Positions 8,083-17,043 are shown, counted from the stretch's first letter. The stretch: DNA of 42,478 nucleotides from Chthoniobacter flavus (GCA_945883435.1 CAMCXK010000024.1:1-42478), one strand, 5' to 3'. Translations and numbers: made by a program. The notes: generated by a model from the sequence alone, not told the origin.

Positions 8083-9062
8083 CACCCACAGCTGACCTCA
8101 CGCTACCTAGTATGGTGATGAGTAAAATCGAACTCACCGACATTTTGGCCTTTGCGATTCCGTTCATCCTCGCAATTTTTATTGACCTCGGCATGCATCG
8201 AAAAGGCAAGACGGTTTCTATGGCGGATGCGGCCATGTGGTCTCTGATCTGGCTGATTTGTGCTGGTTGTTTCGGATTCTACATTTTCCTGCATTCAGGC
8301 GTCACCGCCGCAAGCCTCTATGCTCAAGGTTATATCTTGGAAAAGGCACTTGCTGTTGACAATTTATTTGCTTTTTATCTGATATTTAAATCTTTTGGCC
8401 TGACAGTCCCTGCAAACCAACACTTGCAACACCGTATTCTTTACTGGGGAATTTTGGGGGCTATTCTTTTCAGAGTATTCTTTTTGGGAATTGGTGCACT
8501 TATTGTCAATCTGAGTCCTTATGTGTTAATAGGATTTGCGTTGGTGGTTCTCTGGACTGTCAAAAAAATGTGGTCGAGCAGTGACGATGATGAAGAAGTC
8601 GACTACACCCAGCACTGGTCGGTTAATTTTGTCAAAAAATTTAGCAGAGTAAATCCATCTATCGAAAAGCACCGGTTTTTTGATAACGGAGTAACACCGC
8701 TATTCCTTTGCTTGGTTTGTATTGAGGTCTGTGATGTTATTTTTGCATTCGACTCGATGCCAGTGATTATTGCAGTCGTAAGAGACCCTTATCTCATGAT
8801 TACCTCCAGCTTATGGGCTGCCGCTGGGCTGAGAAGTCTATATTTCCTTTTGGTGGCGGCTCAGCAGCAATTCTGGGCACTCGATAAAGCGGTAATGATA
8901 CTGCTTGTTTTCATTTCTTTTAAGTTGATCGGCAGCGCTTTTGGATACCATCTCCCACATACCATGAGCCTATCCATTGTTGGTGTTATTCTTGCGTCAG
9001 GAATTATTTGGTCTCTCGCTCGACCACAGGCTCCTGATGTCGATCAAGATTCCGCAACATAA
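8079..9062 (+). CDS. terC: TerC-family integral membrane protein
   Basis: 327 aa with about eight or nine hydrophobic helices. Both TerC signatures are present: EKALAVDNLFAFYLIF near residues 87-102 and FAFDSMPVIIAVVRDP near 223-238, each carrying the membrane-embedded Asp proposed to handle metal ions. An acidic loop (SSSDDDEEVDY, about 168-178) faces one side. TerC proteins are inner-membrane parts of tellurite-resistance/stress systems; some relatives export manganese or affect metal loading of exoproteins. It leads a plus-strand run in which genes are mostly separated by a few bases. The internal ATG before SKIELTD (near 8112) is an alternative start, but the ATGA overlap with the RHH gene favours 8079. 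Confidence 0.92.
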   Translation: MTPTADLTLPSMVMSKIELTDILAFAIPFILAIFIDLGMHRKGKTVSMADAAMWSLIWLICAGCFGFYIFLHSGVTAASLYAQGYILEKALAVDNLFAFYLIFKSFGLTVPANQHLQHRILYWGILGAILFRVFFLGIGALIVNLSPYVLIGFALVVLWTVKKMWSSSDDDEEVDYTQHWSVNFVKKFSRVNPSIEKHRFFDNGVTPLFLCLVCIEVCDVIFAFDSMPVIIAVVRDPYLMITSSLWAAAGLRSLYFLLVAAQQQFWALDKAVMILLVFISFKLIGSAFGYHLPHTMSLSIVGVILASGIIWSLARPQAPDVDQDSAT

Positions 9063-9071
9063 ACCCGCAAT

Positions 9072-9740
9072 ATGGCTATTAATCTATCCAAAGGACAAAG
9101 AATCGACTTGCGCAAAGCTAGCGGTGCATCACTGATCGAATTTTGCGTCGGAGTGAATTGGGGAGCTATCGAAGCAAAAGGTGGTTTTTTGGGGCTTGGC
9201 AAAAAAGTAACCGATGTGGATTTGGATCTAAGTGCGGTGTTGCTCAATACGGATGGCCAACTTTGCGACCACATCTACTCCCCGCTATATAAACAGGACT
9301 TGCTTGATAAATGCGGTTTGCCACCTGGAAAACTCACTGCGGCCAATGGGGCCCTGAAGCATACCGGGGATGATCGCGCCGGTGATTCAGGCGGAGACGA
9401 TGGACTTGATAACGAAGTGATTACTGTGAATCTGGCTCTGGTGCCGGGGAATGTCGGCCAAATCTTCTTCTTTTTAAATAACTGCGGAAAGGAAGACTTT
9501 TCGCAGATTCCCTATGCGAAAATTCGCATGTTTGAAGGCTCTCCGACTAAAGTAAAGGAAGTCTTCGCTTCCTACAATGTTTCTGCGGAAAGCCAGTATG
9601 CCGGGCGGCGGGCAATGATCCTTGGACGCCTTTATCGTCGCGGAGACGAGTGGAAATTCGCGGCGATCGGCGATCCAACCGATGATGTTTTCGTAGGGCA
9701 GACAGTTCTACGAATCGCACAAAACTACAACAAGATATAA
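9072..9740 (+). CDS. TerD-family calcium-binding protein, long divergent (TerZ-like) form
   Basis: 222 aa. It starts with the family sequence MAINLSKGQRIDL and has the acidic calcium-binding stretch (HTGDDRAGDSGGDDG, near residues 96-110) followed by the beta-strand pattern of the TerD fold. Compared with the two shorter paralogues downstream it carries a roughly 30-residue insert (GFLGLGKKV and LLDKCGLPPGKL regions). It ends in the shared GRLYRRGDEWKFAAIGD motif. TerD-type proteins bind calcium and are cytoplasmic partners of TerC in stress or tellurite resistance. Spacing to terC is 9 bp. No clear Shine-Dalgarno sequence is seen, as for the other TerD genes here. Confidence 0.9.
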   Translation: MAINLSKGQRIDLRKASGASLIEFCVGVNWGAIEAKGGFLGLGKKVTDVDLDLSAVLLNTDGQLCDHIYSPLYKQDLLDKCGLPPGKLTAANGALKHTGDDRAGDSGGDDGLDNEVITVNLALVPGNVGQIFFFLNNCGKEDFSQIPYAKIRMFEGSPTKVKEVFASYNVSAESQYAGRRAMILGRLYRRGDEWKFAAIGDPTDDVFVGQTVLRIAQNYNKI

Positions 9741-9745
9741 AACTT

Positions 9746-10300
9746 ATGGCTATTAACCTGACAAAAGGACAACGCATTGATGTGGGCCTCCAGCAAGCCG
9801 GTATCGGCTTGGGGTGGAATCCCAATGAGGGAGCTTCATCGGAGGCTTACGATCTAGACGCCAGCGCGTTCATGCTGGGAGACAACGGGAAGCTCATTTC
9901 CGGCGAATTCTTTGTTTTCTACAACCAACCACAATCGCCTGATGGCGCCGTCAAAACCAGCGGTGATAATCGGGACGGCGAGGGCGACGGAGATGACGAG
10001 AATCTATTTGTCAATTTGGGATCCGTGGACCAACGCGTGAAAGAAATCATCTTCGTCGTTACGATTCACGATGCTGAACAACGCCGCCAGAACTTTGGGC
10101 AAGTCCGCCAAGCGTTTATTAGAATCTATAACCAAGCGAACAACGAGGAGATTTGCAAATACGAGCTGGATGAAGATTTCTCCACAGAGACGGCCGTGGA
10201 ATTTGGTCGCCTCTATCGGCGCGAGGGCGCTTGGAAATTCGAAGCCATTGGCCGCGGTTTTAATGGTGGGCTGCAAACTTTAGTGGAAAAGTATTCTTAA
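9746..10300 (+). CDS. terD: TerD-family calcium-binding protein
   Basis: 184 aa, close to the standard TerD/TerE length of about 190. It opens MAINLTKGQRIDVGLQQAG, has the first acidic site (YDLDASAFML) and the second (TSGDNRDGEGDGDDEN, near 71-86), and ends with the domain's FEERRQNFGQ-like and KYELDEDFS segments. All acidic residues expected for calcium binding are present. It is most similar to the gene at 10575. It starts 5 bp after its longer paralogue, so co-translation in one complex is likely. Confidence 0.93.
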   Translation: MAINLTKGQRIDVGLQQAGIGLGWNPNEGASSEAYDLDASAFMLGDNGKLISGEFFVFYNQPQSPDGAVKTSGDNRDGEGDGDDENLFVNLGSVDQRVKEIIFVVTIHDAEQRRQNFGQVRQAFIRIYNQANNEEICKYELDEDFSTETAVEFGRLYRREGAWKFEAIGRGFNGGLQTLVEKYS

Positions 10301-10311
10301 GTAAATCCCCC

Positions 10312-10563
10312 ATGACAAAGTGTCGTTATTGCGGCTCCACTTCTTTCGGTTCCGGATGTGCTTACGGACCACGCCGTGTCCATGAACATGAGGGTGATGG
10401 CTCCAAATGCGTTTGGTGCGGATCAACATCATATGGCTCAGGGTGCGCTTATTCCGAAGATCGCAAGCATCGGCATGGACACGGCAGAGGTTGTGTATGG
10501 TGTGGATCAAGCTCCCGAGGGAGCGGTTGTGCCTACAGCCCTGATAGGGTTCATGTTCATTAA
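10312..10563 (+). CDS. Small triple Cys3-His2 repeat protein
   Basis: 83 aa made almost wholly of three 23-residue units: residues 4-26, 33-55 and 61-83. Each unit reads C-x2-C-G-S-[ST]-S-x-G-S-G-C-A-Y-x3-R-x-H-x-H. Linkers are 6 and 5 residues, and the protein ends exactly at the last His. Each unit has three Cys and two His, enough for one zinc or other soft-metal ion, or for direct tellurite/thiol chemistry. I do not recognise it as a named family. It lies between two TerD genes with 11-bp gaps on both sides, which argues for a shared role. The frame, spacing and regular repeat make a random ORF very unlikely. Confidence 0.85.
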   Translation: MTKCRYCGSTSFGSGCAYGPRRVHEHEGDGSKCVWCGSTSYGSGCAYSEDRKHRHGHGRGCVWCGSSSRGSGCAYSPDRVHVH

Positions 10564-10574
10564 AGTTATAGACC

Positions 10575-11186
10575 ATGGCAATTAATTTAACAAAAGGGCA
10601 AAGGATCGATATCGGCCTTCAAAAAATTGCTGTCGGCCTTGGGTGGGATCCCAATAAAGCCAATCCGGATGTTGAGTTTGACCTTGATGCTTCGGCATTT
10701 ATGATTGATGCATCAGGTCGGATTCCTAGCGAGGGATTTTTTGTATTTTACCAAAGCGAGACCAGAATTCCTCCTGGAAGCCAATGGCCAGATGGAATCC
10801 CAGTTTCCCCCGATGGGGCAGTTAAATCTTCTGGCGATGATCGCACCGGCGGAAGTTCCGACGGTGATGATGAAACATTAAGTATTGATCTAAGTAAGAT
10901 CGATTCACGCATTGAGCAAATTATCATCGCAGTTACAATATACGAGTTTGAGGAGCGCCGACAAAACTTTGGCCAAGTTCGAAACTCGTTTGTCAGAATA
11001 TACGATGAGCTTACAAATGAAGAGATTTGTAAATACGAATTGGACGAAGATTTCTCCGTGGAAACTGCTGTTGAATTTGGTCGTCTCTATAAACGCAATG
11101 GAGCATGGCGTTTTGAGGCAATTGGAAACGGGACATCCGGAGGGCTTTCAACTTTTGTAAAAAAATATGCTTCAGATTACTCTTAA
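10575..11186 (+). CDS. terD: TerD-family calcium-binding protein
   Basis: 203 aa. It begins MAINLTKGQRIDIGLQKIAV and contains FDLDASAFMI and the acidic site SSGDDRTGGSSDGDDET (near 90-106). It ends like the 9746 paralogue (shared ICKYELDEDFS and ETAVEFGRLY). A short extra loop rich in Pro and Gly (IPPGSQWPDGIPVS, about 65-85) accounts for the added length. Very probably a duplicate of the neighbour that has diverged, with codon choice drifting to A/T at third positions. A roughly 60-bp A-rich gap separates it from the first TerY gene, the largest gap in the first half of the block and a possible site for an internal promoter. Confidence 0.93.
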   Translation: MAINLTKGQRIDIGLQKIAVGLGWDPNKANPDVEFDLDASAFMIDASGRIPSEGFFVFYQSETRIPPGSQWPDGIPVSPDGAVKSSGDDRTGGSSDGDDETLSIDLSKIDSRIEQIIIAVTIYEFEERRQNFGQVRNSFVRIYDELTNEEICKYELDEDFSVETAVEFGRLYKRNGAWRFEAIGNGTSGGLSTFVKKYASDYS

Positions 11187-11248
11187 AATAAACCCAGTTT
11201 TTAAAGTTCAGTAAACCAACAAAAAAACAAAAAAACAAATAAATAACT

Positions 11249-11887
11249 ATGCGTCGTCTCCCAGTATACCTCGTCCTTGATACATCCGGCTCCATGTCTG
11301 GAGAGCCAATCCAGCAAGTCAAAAATGGCGTCCAAATGCTTGTCTCGGCATTGCGCCAAGACCCGCAGGCCCTTGAAACGGCTTATTTAAGCGTTATCAC
11401 CTTCGACTCTTCAGCAAGAGAAGCTGTTCCTCTGACCGATCTGCCATCTTTCCAGGCACCTGATATTAATGCAACTGGAACCACAGCAATGGGTGAGGCA
11501 CTTGCGCTTGTGGCAAATTGCGCAAAGCGCGATGTTAAAACAGCTACCGCAGGCCAGAAAGCCGACTGGCGGCCAATGGTTTTTCTCATGACGGACGGAT
11601 CTCCCACTGATGACTTCGAAAAAGGCTTGGCGCGGTTTAAATCAGAAAAATGGGGAGCAGTTGTAGCTTGTGCAGTTGACAGCGCCGATACTGGGTTATT
11701 GCAAAAAATAGCTGGAGAGGCTGTTGTGAAGTTGGATACATCGGATAGCTCGGCCCTGTCAGCATTTTTCAAATGGGTAACAGCATCCATCAGTTTCTCC
11801 AGCCAGAGTGTGCAAAAGACTGGTAAAGATGTGGAAGGATTGAATCAACTTCCCCCGCCGCCACCAGAAATCCAAGTCGTTGTTTGA
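11249..11887 (+). CDS. terY: TerY-type von Willebrand factor A protein (1)
   Basis: 212 aa, a bare vWA domain. The metal-ion-dependent adhesion site is complete: D11-T-S13-G-S15 (LDTSGSM), the Thr of GTTAMGEAL, and the Asp of LMTDGSPTDD. TerY proteins are the vWA member of the TerY/PP2C/kinase triad described for ter-type stress systems, thought to scaffold phosphorylated partners. The last 12 residues (LPPPPPEIQVVV) are the same as in the next gene even though the DNA differs at third positions. It is followed one base later by its paralogue. Confidence 0.93.
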   Translation: MRRLPVYLVLDTSGSMSGEPIQQVKNGVQMLVSALRQDPQALETAYLSVITFDSSAREAVPLTDLPSFQAPDINATGTTAMGEALALVANCAKRDVKTATAGQKADWRPMVFLMTDGSPTDDFEKGLARFKSEKWGAVVACAVDSADTGLLQKIAGEAVVKLDTSDSSALSAFFKWVTASISFSSQSVQKTGKDVEGLNQLPPPPPEIQVVV

Positions 11888-11888
11888 A

Positions 11889-12527
11889 ATGTCGCGACGA
11901 CTGCCTGTTTACATTCTTCTGGATACTTCCGGCTCGATGAGAGGGGAGCCTATTCAGGCTTTAAAGGTCGGCCTTCAATCACTTGTTTCAACTTTGAGAC
12001 AAGATCCACACGCCTTGGAGTCCGTTCACTTGAGCATCATAACCTTCGACGCCCAGGCGCGCGTTGTTTGCCCTCTTGAGAGTTTGGAGTCGTTTCAATT
12101 ACCTTCTATAGAGTGCCCCCAAAGCGGACCCACTATGACTGGAGCCGCTTTGGAGTTGCTGTGCCAGTGCGTGGACCGCGATGTGAAAAAAACTACTGGT
12201 GACCACAAAGGCGACTGGCGCCCGATAGCTTTTTTAATGACCGACGGAAGCCCCAACGATACAGCGCTATACGAACGAATGACTTCTGAAGTCAAAAAGA
12301 GACCATTCGCATCGGTTATCGCTTGTGCGGCAGGGGCAAAAGCCAAGGTGGAGCCGCTCAAAAAACTGACCTCTCAACTTTTTAATTTGGAAACCATGGA
12401 TAGCCATTCGTTTTCTGGATTGTTCCAATGGGTTTCTTCTACGGTGTCGACTGGTAACCGGAGCATGGGAGTTTCCAGCAGTATTGTTCTGCCGCCGCCG
12501 CCACCCGAAATTCAAGTCGTTGTGTAA
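11889..12527 (+). CDS. terY: TerY-type von Willebrand factor A protein (2)
   Basis: 212 aa from the ATG at 11889; a TTG at 11880 would overlap the previous stop. It is a paralogue of the preceding gene with an intact metal site (LDTSGSM, then TMTGAALEL and LMTDGSPND) and the same tail LPPPPPEIQVVV. It differs from TerY (1) mainly in surface loops. A pair of vWA proteins followed by PP2C and kinase genes reproduces the triad layout with a doubled vWA part. Pairs of vWA domains could form a dimeric metal-dependent platform; this is inference. Confidence 0.92.
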   Translation: MSRRLPVYILLDTSGSMRGEPIQALKVGLQSLVSTLRQDPHALESVHLSIITFDAQARVVCPLESLESFQLPSIECPQSGPTMTGAALELLCQCVDRDVKKTTGDHKGDWRPIAFLMTDGSPNDTALYERMTSEVKKRPFASVIACAAGAKAKVEPLKKLTSQLFNLETMDSHSFSGLFQWVSSTVSTGNRSMGVSSSIVLPPPPPEIQVVV

Positions 12528-12535
12528 ATATAGAA

Positions 12536-14317
12536 ATGATTATTAGTCAAGGATACAGAAAAATAAAAGATCCAGTTAGGTTCTTTCGGGAACTTATATC
12601 TGCATTAGAGGATCGCCATAAGGAAAAGAAACCGCATGGTCAAATTGGATTGCTCGAAAGTTGGATTTCAAAGGATGGTGAGTTTAATAAGGATCGCTTC
12701 AATCATGATGCTCTAGATGAGGATCGTATTCGTCCAGACACCTACACCTCTGATGTGGAGGTGCTATATGATTTATCGGTTCGACAAGTTACTGGAAATA
12801 AAGTTGATGCTGGAACGCCATTTTCTGCTTCGCTCTACAAGACATCAAATTGGCCTAGTGCTTTTCTAGATAAACTCGAAGAATTTTCAAAAGTCCCTTC
12901 TGAAAAACACAAAGACTTTGAAGTTAAAGATTTTCTTTTAGCACTTTCAGAGACGACTAAAGAGCAACCACCTGAAGCCGTAAATTCCGAACCAGTGGCT
13001 TCCGCAAGCGAGATCTCTGAAGGCAATGATCAAGGGCAGGCATCTAAGAAAATTGAACCGCCGAAGGAGGTTCCTAAACCCCCGATTCCCGTCCAGTTAA
13101 AAAATGGAACCGTCGGAAAACCATATGAATACGAAGCCGGTAAAATAGCTAAAGCCATCGCTAGTAAGTGCGGAGACGATCCAGAAAAAGCCTTCATTCA
13201 AAATTTAAAGTTTCCCGAAGGGAGTGGGATTGTTTTCGATGAAAATTCTGGAGCAATTTCGGGCAGTCCTACCCTTGCATTTGAGCTAGAAATTGATCTG
13301 CAATATTTCAAAGACAAATTCTCCGAGGCCCGACCTGCTAAAATTAAAGTCCTTATAAACCCTGACCCAGCATCTCTCTGGAAAGACCTCCCTACTCCTG
13401 CAGATGCTCCATATCAAAAAAAGAATACCGACCACAAATTTCTGGATGCGGGCGATTTTCAGGTCATAGCCGCCAGCCGCAGGGGTCGCTCACATGCCAA
13501 CAAAGGCGATTTTCGGGATGATGATTTCAGCACAGGCTTTTGTAAAGATACAGGTTGGGTGGTCGTAACAGTTGCCGACGGAGCAGGATCAGCAAAATAT
13601 TCAAGAAAAGGGTCCCAGCTTGCCACTGAAACCGCGCAAAGCAGGCTCTTGAATGTCTTGAGTGATTCAAAGAACTCTATCGACAAGCTAATTGATCACA
13701 ATAAAATATGGGATGCCCCAGAAGTTAAATCAGCCGTTCGAGGTCTTTTGTATGACGCCGCTCTTGCCGCTCATTACAAACTTGTTGATGAATCCAAAAG
13801 CCCTAGCGAAAAACTCGCGTCTGAGCCAATCCTTCGGAACTTCGACACCACTCTTATTCTTCTTATCCTGAAGAAAATTCCACAGGGCACTTTGCTAGCC
13901 ACTTTTTCTATCGGCGATGGAGGAGCGGGAGCAATGATCTCTCCAGAAGCAGGTCTGCCTTTGACGCAGCAAGACAGTGGCGAACATGCCGGCCAAACAG
14001 TTTTTCTTACTTTCCCATCCACCTTGCGGCAAGAAGAGTCAAATCTCGCCCAGAGGTTTCACATGGTCTGCCTGCCCGAATTTGTTGGAGCTGTTGCGAT
14101 GACAGATGGCATTACCGATCCCAAATTTCCCAGCGATGCATCATACTCAGAATCATCCCAGTGGGGAATCTTCTGGAAGGATTTGCAATCCGGCCTGGGC
14201 TCTTCGGAAAACCTTTTGGAATGGATGAACTTTTTCGCCCCAGGAAACCACGACGACAGAACGCTCGTCGCTATTGTTCCAAGAAAAGCCAACGCCCCAG
14301 CTCATGAGCATCGTTAA
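12536..14317 (+). CDS. PP2C-family phosphatase with N-terminal unknown and Ig-like regions
   Basis: 593 aa. Residues 1-130 are a polar helical region I do not recognise. About 130-185 is a Glu/Pro-rich linker. About 185-280 resembles a putative Ig (He_PIG/cadherin-like) module, with NGTVGKPYEY and FDENSGAISGSP. The C-terminal 300 residues are a PP2C phosphatase with its metal-binding Asp motifs: VADGAGSA (D348), SIGDGG (D461), MTDGITD (D524) and DDRT (D573/D574). It removes phosphate from Ser/Thr in a Mn/Mg-dependent way and should oppose the next gene's kinase. There is no signal peptide, so the Ig-like part would be cytoplasmic. Its 3' end overlaps the kinase start by 14 bp. Confidence 0.88.
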   Translation: MIISQGYRKIKDPVRFFRELISALEDRHKEKKPHGQIGLLESWISKDGEFNKDRFNHDALDEDRIRPDTYTSDVEVLYDLSVRQVTGNKVDAGTPFSASLYKTSNWPSAFLDKLEEFSKVPSEKHKDFEVKDFLLALSETTKEQPPEAVNSEPVASASEISEGNDQGQASKKIEPPKEVPKPPIPVQLKNGTVGKPYEYEAGKIAKAIASKCGDDPEKAFIQNLKFPEGSGIVFDENSGAISGSPTLAFELEIDLQYFKDKFSEARPAKIKVLINPDPASLWKDLPTPADAPYQKKNTDHKFLDAGDFQVIAASRRGRSHANKGDFRDDDFSTGFCKDTGWVVVTVADGAGSAKYSRKGSQLATETAQSRLLNVLSDSKNSIDKLIDHNKIWDAPEVKSAVRGLLYDAALAAHYKLVDESKSPSEKLASEPILRNFDTTLILLILKKIPQGTLLATFSIGDGGAGAMISPEAGLPLTQQDSGEHAGQTVFLTFPSTLRQEESNLAQRFHMVCLPEFVGAVAMTDGITDPKFPSDASYSESSQWGIFWKDLQSGLGSSENLLEWMNFFAPGNHDDRTLVAIVPRKANAPAHEHR

Positions 14318-15815
14318 AGTCAAATCCCTTACAACAAGTAAGGAGTATCAATTCGATCAAAAAAAACCTGCTGGCACGGGTGCCATGAAGGAGGTGTTTT
14401 TCTCTCCAGATCGCAGTTATGTTGTCCAGATTTTCAAATCGCCTCAAGATAACAATTCGATGGAGCGATTGAAAAATATCGTTGGGAAATTTAGGGAAAA
14501 TATCTTCAATCAATCTGGAGGCGATTACTGGGAGTCTGTGTATTGTTGGCCAAATGATATTGTTACGGTTCCTGGTAGTAATCAAACAGCCCTTATTGCG
14601 CCTGTCTACAGAAAGGAGTTTTTCTTCCAGTTTGGATCAGCGAATAATGACATGCTCGGAATCAAGGGACGCGACAAACAGGGGAGATGGTTTGCTTCAG
14701 CACATCATCGAGTAAAATTTTTAGATTCACGAGAATTGGGGGATTGGAGAAGTCATCTTGGTCTATGCGTTCGTATTGCTCGAGCCGTCAAGCGAATGCA
14801 TGCCGCAGGCCTTGCCCACTCGGATTTGTCATACAGAAATGTTCTTGTCGATCCATTATCTGGCGGCGCCTCAGTAATTGATATTGATGGTTTGGTTGTT
14901 CCTCAAAGATTTCCTCCAGATGTTATTGGGACGCCAGATTTTATTGCTCCTGAGGTATTAAGAACGCTTTCACTTCCACTTACAGACAAAAAACGAGCTC
15001 TTCCTTGCATTGAAACGGACCGACATGCCTTGGCGGTTTTGATCTACATGTATCTTCTGTATAGGCACCCCTTGAGGGGGGGCAAGATACATGATTCGGA
15101 CCCTGCAAAAGATGAAGAAATGCACATGGGTGAAAAAGCTCTTTTCGTTGAGCATCATCAAGATAAAACAAATCGCCCAAATATTAGCAATCTAAGGCCA
15201 ACGGACCTGCCATTTGCTGATATTCAGAAAATCCCTCACACCTGCACAGGTCCATATCTGTCTGAGCTTTTCCAAAAAGCATTTATTGACGGCCTGCACA
15301 ACCCCAATTTGCGTCCCACTGCTAACGATTGGGAAACGGCGCTCGTAAAAACAGTCGATCTCATCCAGCCTTGTAAAAACCCAAAGTGTTCCCAGAAGTG
15401 GTATGTCTTCGACAATTCCACAAAACCCAAGTGCCCCTTTTGTGGAACACCTTATTCTGGACTATTGCCGGTCTTGAACCTCTACTCCCGGCGCCGTAAC
15501 AGCGATCCATTCAAGCCTGACAACCACCGGATCATGGTTTACACAGATCAATATCTCTATCCATGGCATGTCAACCGGCTCATTGCTCCCAATGAGCGTT
15601 TGACCCCGGAGCAGAAAAAGCCCGTAGGTTACTTCGTCCAACACCAAGGAATCTGGTGGTTTGTCAATCAGACACTCCCATCTTTAAAGGATGTCACTAA
15701 CAAAAAAGACATCCAACTAGGGGCAAAAGTAGAGCTTGTTGATGGTCTCCAGTTACTATTGAGCCCAGAGGAAAACGGAAGGCTTGTTCAAGTTCAGATG
15801 GTGAGGGGAGAATAA
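14304..15815 (+). CDS. Serine/threonine-type protein kinase with C-terminal zinc ribbon
   Basis: 503 aa from the ATG at 14304. Residues 15-300 are a protein-kinase fold: Gly-loop region GTGAMKEV (24-31), candidate ATP-binding Lys45 (VVQIFK), catalytic loop H172-S-D174-L-S-Y-R-N179, metal site DIDG (193-196) in place of DFG, and GTPDFIAPEV. Near residue 365-390 is a four-Cys zinc ribbon (CKNPKC and CPFCGTP). The last 110 residues are a beta-rich region with no name I can give. This is the kinase of the TerY/PP2C/kinase triad; its likely substrates are the vWA or FHA-linked proteins nearby. The DIDG variant is typical of this kinase branch and not a sign of decay. Confidence 0.9.
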   Translation: MSIVKVKSLTTSKEYQFDQKKPAGTGAMKEVFFSPDRSYVVQIFKSPQDNNSMERLKNIVGKFRENIFNQSGGDYWESVYCWPNDIVTVPGSNQTALIAPVYRKEFFFQFGSANNDMLGIKGRDKQGRWFASAHHRVKFLDSRELGDWRSHLGLCVRIARAVKRMHAAGLAHSDLSYRNVLVDPLSGGASVIDIDGLVVPQRFPPDVIGTPDFIAPEVLRTLSLPLTDKKRALPCIETDRHALAVLIYMYLLYRHPLRGGKIHDSDPAKDEEMHMGEKALFVEHHQDKTNRPNISNLRPTDLPFADIQKIPHTCTGPYLSELFQKAFIDGLHNPNLRPTANDWETALVKTVDLIQPCKNPKCSQKWYVFDNSTKPKCPFCGTPYSGLLPVLNLYSRRRNSDPFKPDNHRIMVYTDQYLYPWHVNRLIAPNERLTPEQKKPVGYFVQHQGIWWFVNQTLPSLKDVTNKKDIQLGAKVELVDGLQLLLSPEENGRLVQVQMVRGE

Positions 15816-15833
15816 TTTCGCTAAGAAAGAGTC

Positions 15834-16313
15834 ATGCTTATTCTTCTTGCCAAGTATGCCGACTGGCTCATCCCTATGCTTGGCGGTGTCTTGAGTTTAT
15901 GGCTCTTGATTGCTATAATTCGCGTTTACAACAATTGTAAAAAACTGGAGATTCATTTAGATGAGCTATTAGCCAACTCTGAGTCCACAAGAATAAAGCT
16001 CAACAATGTTTACGCGGAACTTTACAAGCTGCTTGGTAAGTATTCGATCCATGAATCCGATATCCTCAAATACATCTCAGCGGGTCAATCAAATATTCAA
16101 CTATTAGCAACTCAATATCCGCAGCTTAAGGCTGATGTTATTTTTCAGAATGCAAGCAATAGCTGGTCAGCTTTGTATGCCGAGCTTCAGAATTGTATGG
16201 TAATTTATAATCAAATTGTAACTCAATACAATACATATGTTACCAATTTTCCGAGGGTTTTAGCCTGCCTTTTAATTGGAAGAAAGATAAGAAAACATGG
16301 TAAAATAATGTAA
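15834..16313 (+). CDS. LemA-family membrane-anchored protein
   Basis: 159 aa. One N-terminal membrane helix (about residues 10-30) is followed by a helical domain with the LemA pattern: LNNVYAELYKLLGKY near 60, NIQLLATQYPQLKAD near 92, and YNQIVTQYNTYVTNFP near 130. LemA proteins have an outward-facing N-terminus and cytoplasmic helical bundle. Their job is not settled, but they recur with stress and phage-shock-like gene sets. The DNA is strongly A/T-rich, more so than the genes before it. It starts 19 bp after the kinase gene. Confidence 0.88.
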   Translation: MLILLAKYADWLIPMLGGVLSLWLLIAIIRVYNNCKKLEIHLDELLANSESTRIKLNNVYAELYKLLGKYSIHESDILKYISAGQSNIQLLATQYPQLKADVIFQNASNSWSALYAELQNCMVIYNQIVTQYNTYVTNFPRVLACLLIGRKIRKHGKIM

Positions 16314-16381
16314 AACTAATTTAAATAGAAATGCCTAATTACTCTTTATATTTTTCAGAAAATTATCATTAATAAAAAACC

Positions 16382-16993
16382 ATGAGTTTCAGTAGTAAAC
16401 CACATATTTTTGGTAAAGCCAAATGGCCGGTTACTATTACGCTATCATTGATTTTAGCTTTTTCCTTGGATTCTTTCATTTCAAAATACTATTCTCAGGT
16501 TGATTTAAGGACTCAATCCGCAATCATTCGCTTTGGAATAATCTTTGTTTTGTCTTTAGGGGTTTCGATAGCATTAACTTCAGAAACTTCACTACGAGCC
16601 ATTCTCTCACTAATACCAGCTCTCGTATGTGCAGCAATTCTGGGTGTCGTCGTCTATTTCGGATTTGATGCCTTCTCGGGTCCAAATCTGAACCAGTCAA
16701 ACCAACAAACATGGACAACTATTTCTACGATAGTTGGGCTGCTGATTTCATGGTCTGGCTTTTACAATTTATTATCTCATTCTTCTTGGATTGGAAAGCC
16801 TTGTCCATCTTGCAAAACGAGAGGAAAATTAAGTTCAGGCATGTCTTCTAAAGAATATATGGGTGCAACTTATGAGAGGGACTCCCAATCAAATTTAACC
16901 AGATATAACAAATATTTAATTACATATCAGCACGATTGTTCACATTGTGACTATCAGTGGCATACAACCTCTGAAACTAAAGAGAGTCAGTAA
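16382..16993 (+). CDS. Four-helix membrane protein with zinc-ribbon tail
   Basis: 203 aa. Four hydrophobic segments lie at about 15-33, 45-65, 72-95 and 110-130. The soluble tail has two CxxC knuckles: CPSC near 140 and CSHC near 187, with a His (HDCSHCDYQW) beside the second. This should hold one zinc ion. I do not recognise the family. It lies 68 bp after the LemA gene in a very A/T-rich stretch. The zinc ribbon echoes those in the kinase and TerY-C protein, so these parts may share a partner. Confidence 0.75.
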   Translation: MSFSSKPHIFGKAKWPVTITLSLILAFSLDSFISKYYSQVDLRTQSAIIRFGIIFVLSLGVSIALTSETSLRAILSLIPALVCAAILGVVVYFGFDAFSGPNLNQSNQQTWTTISTIVGLLISWSGFYNLLSHSSWIGKPCPSCKTRGKLSSGMSSKEYMGATYERDSQSNLTRYNKYLITYQHDCSHCDYQWHTTSETKESQ

Positions 16994-17043
16994 AATGTCA
17001 CAATTGCCTCCAAGGCATGCATGAAATCTTTTACTAAACTGAA

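Noticed and set aside
11216-11248. Phase-variable A tract before terY
   Set aside because: The A-rich run is broken by C residues and lies outside the coding frame; no evidence of slippage.
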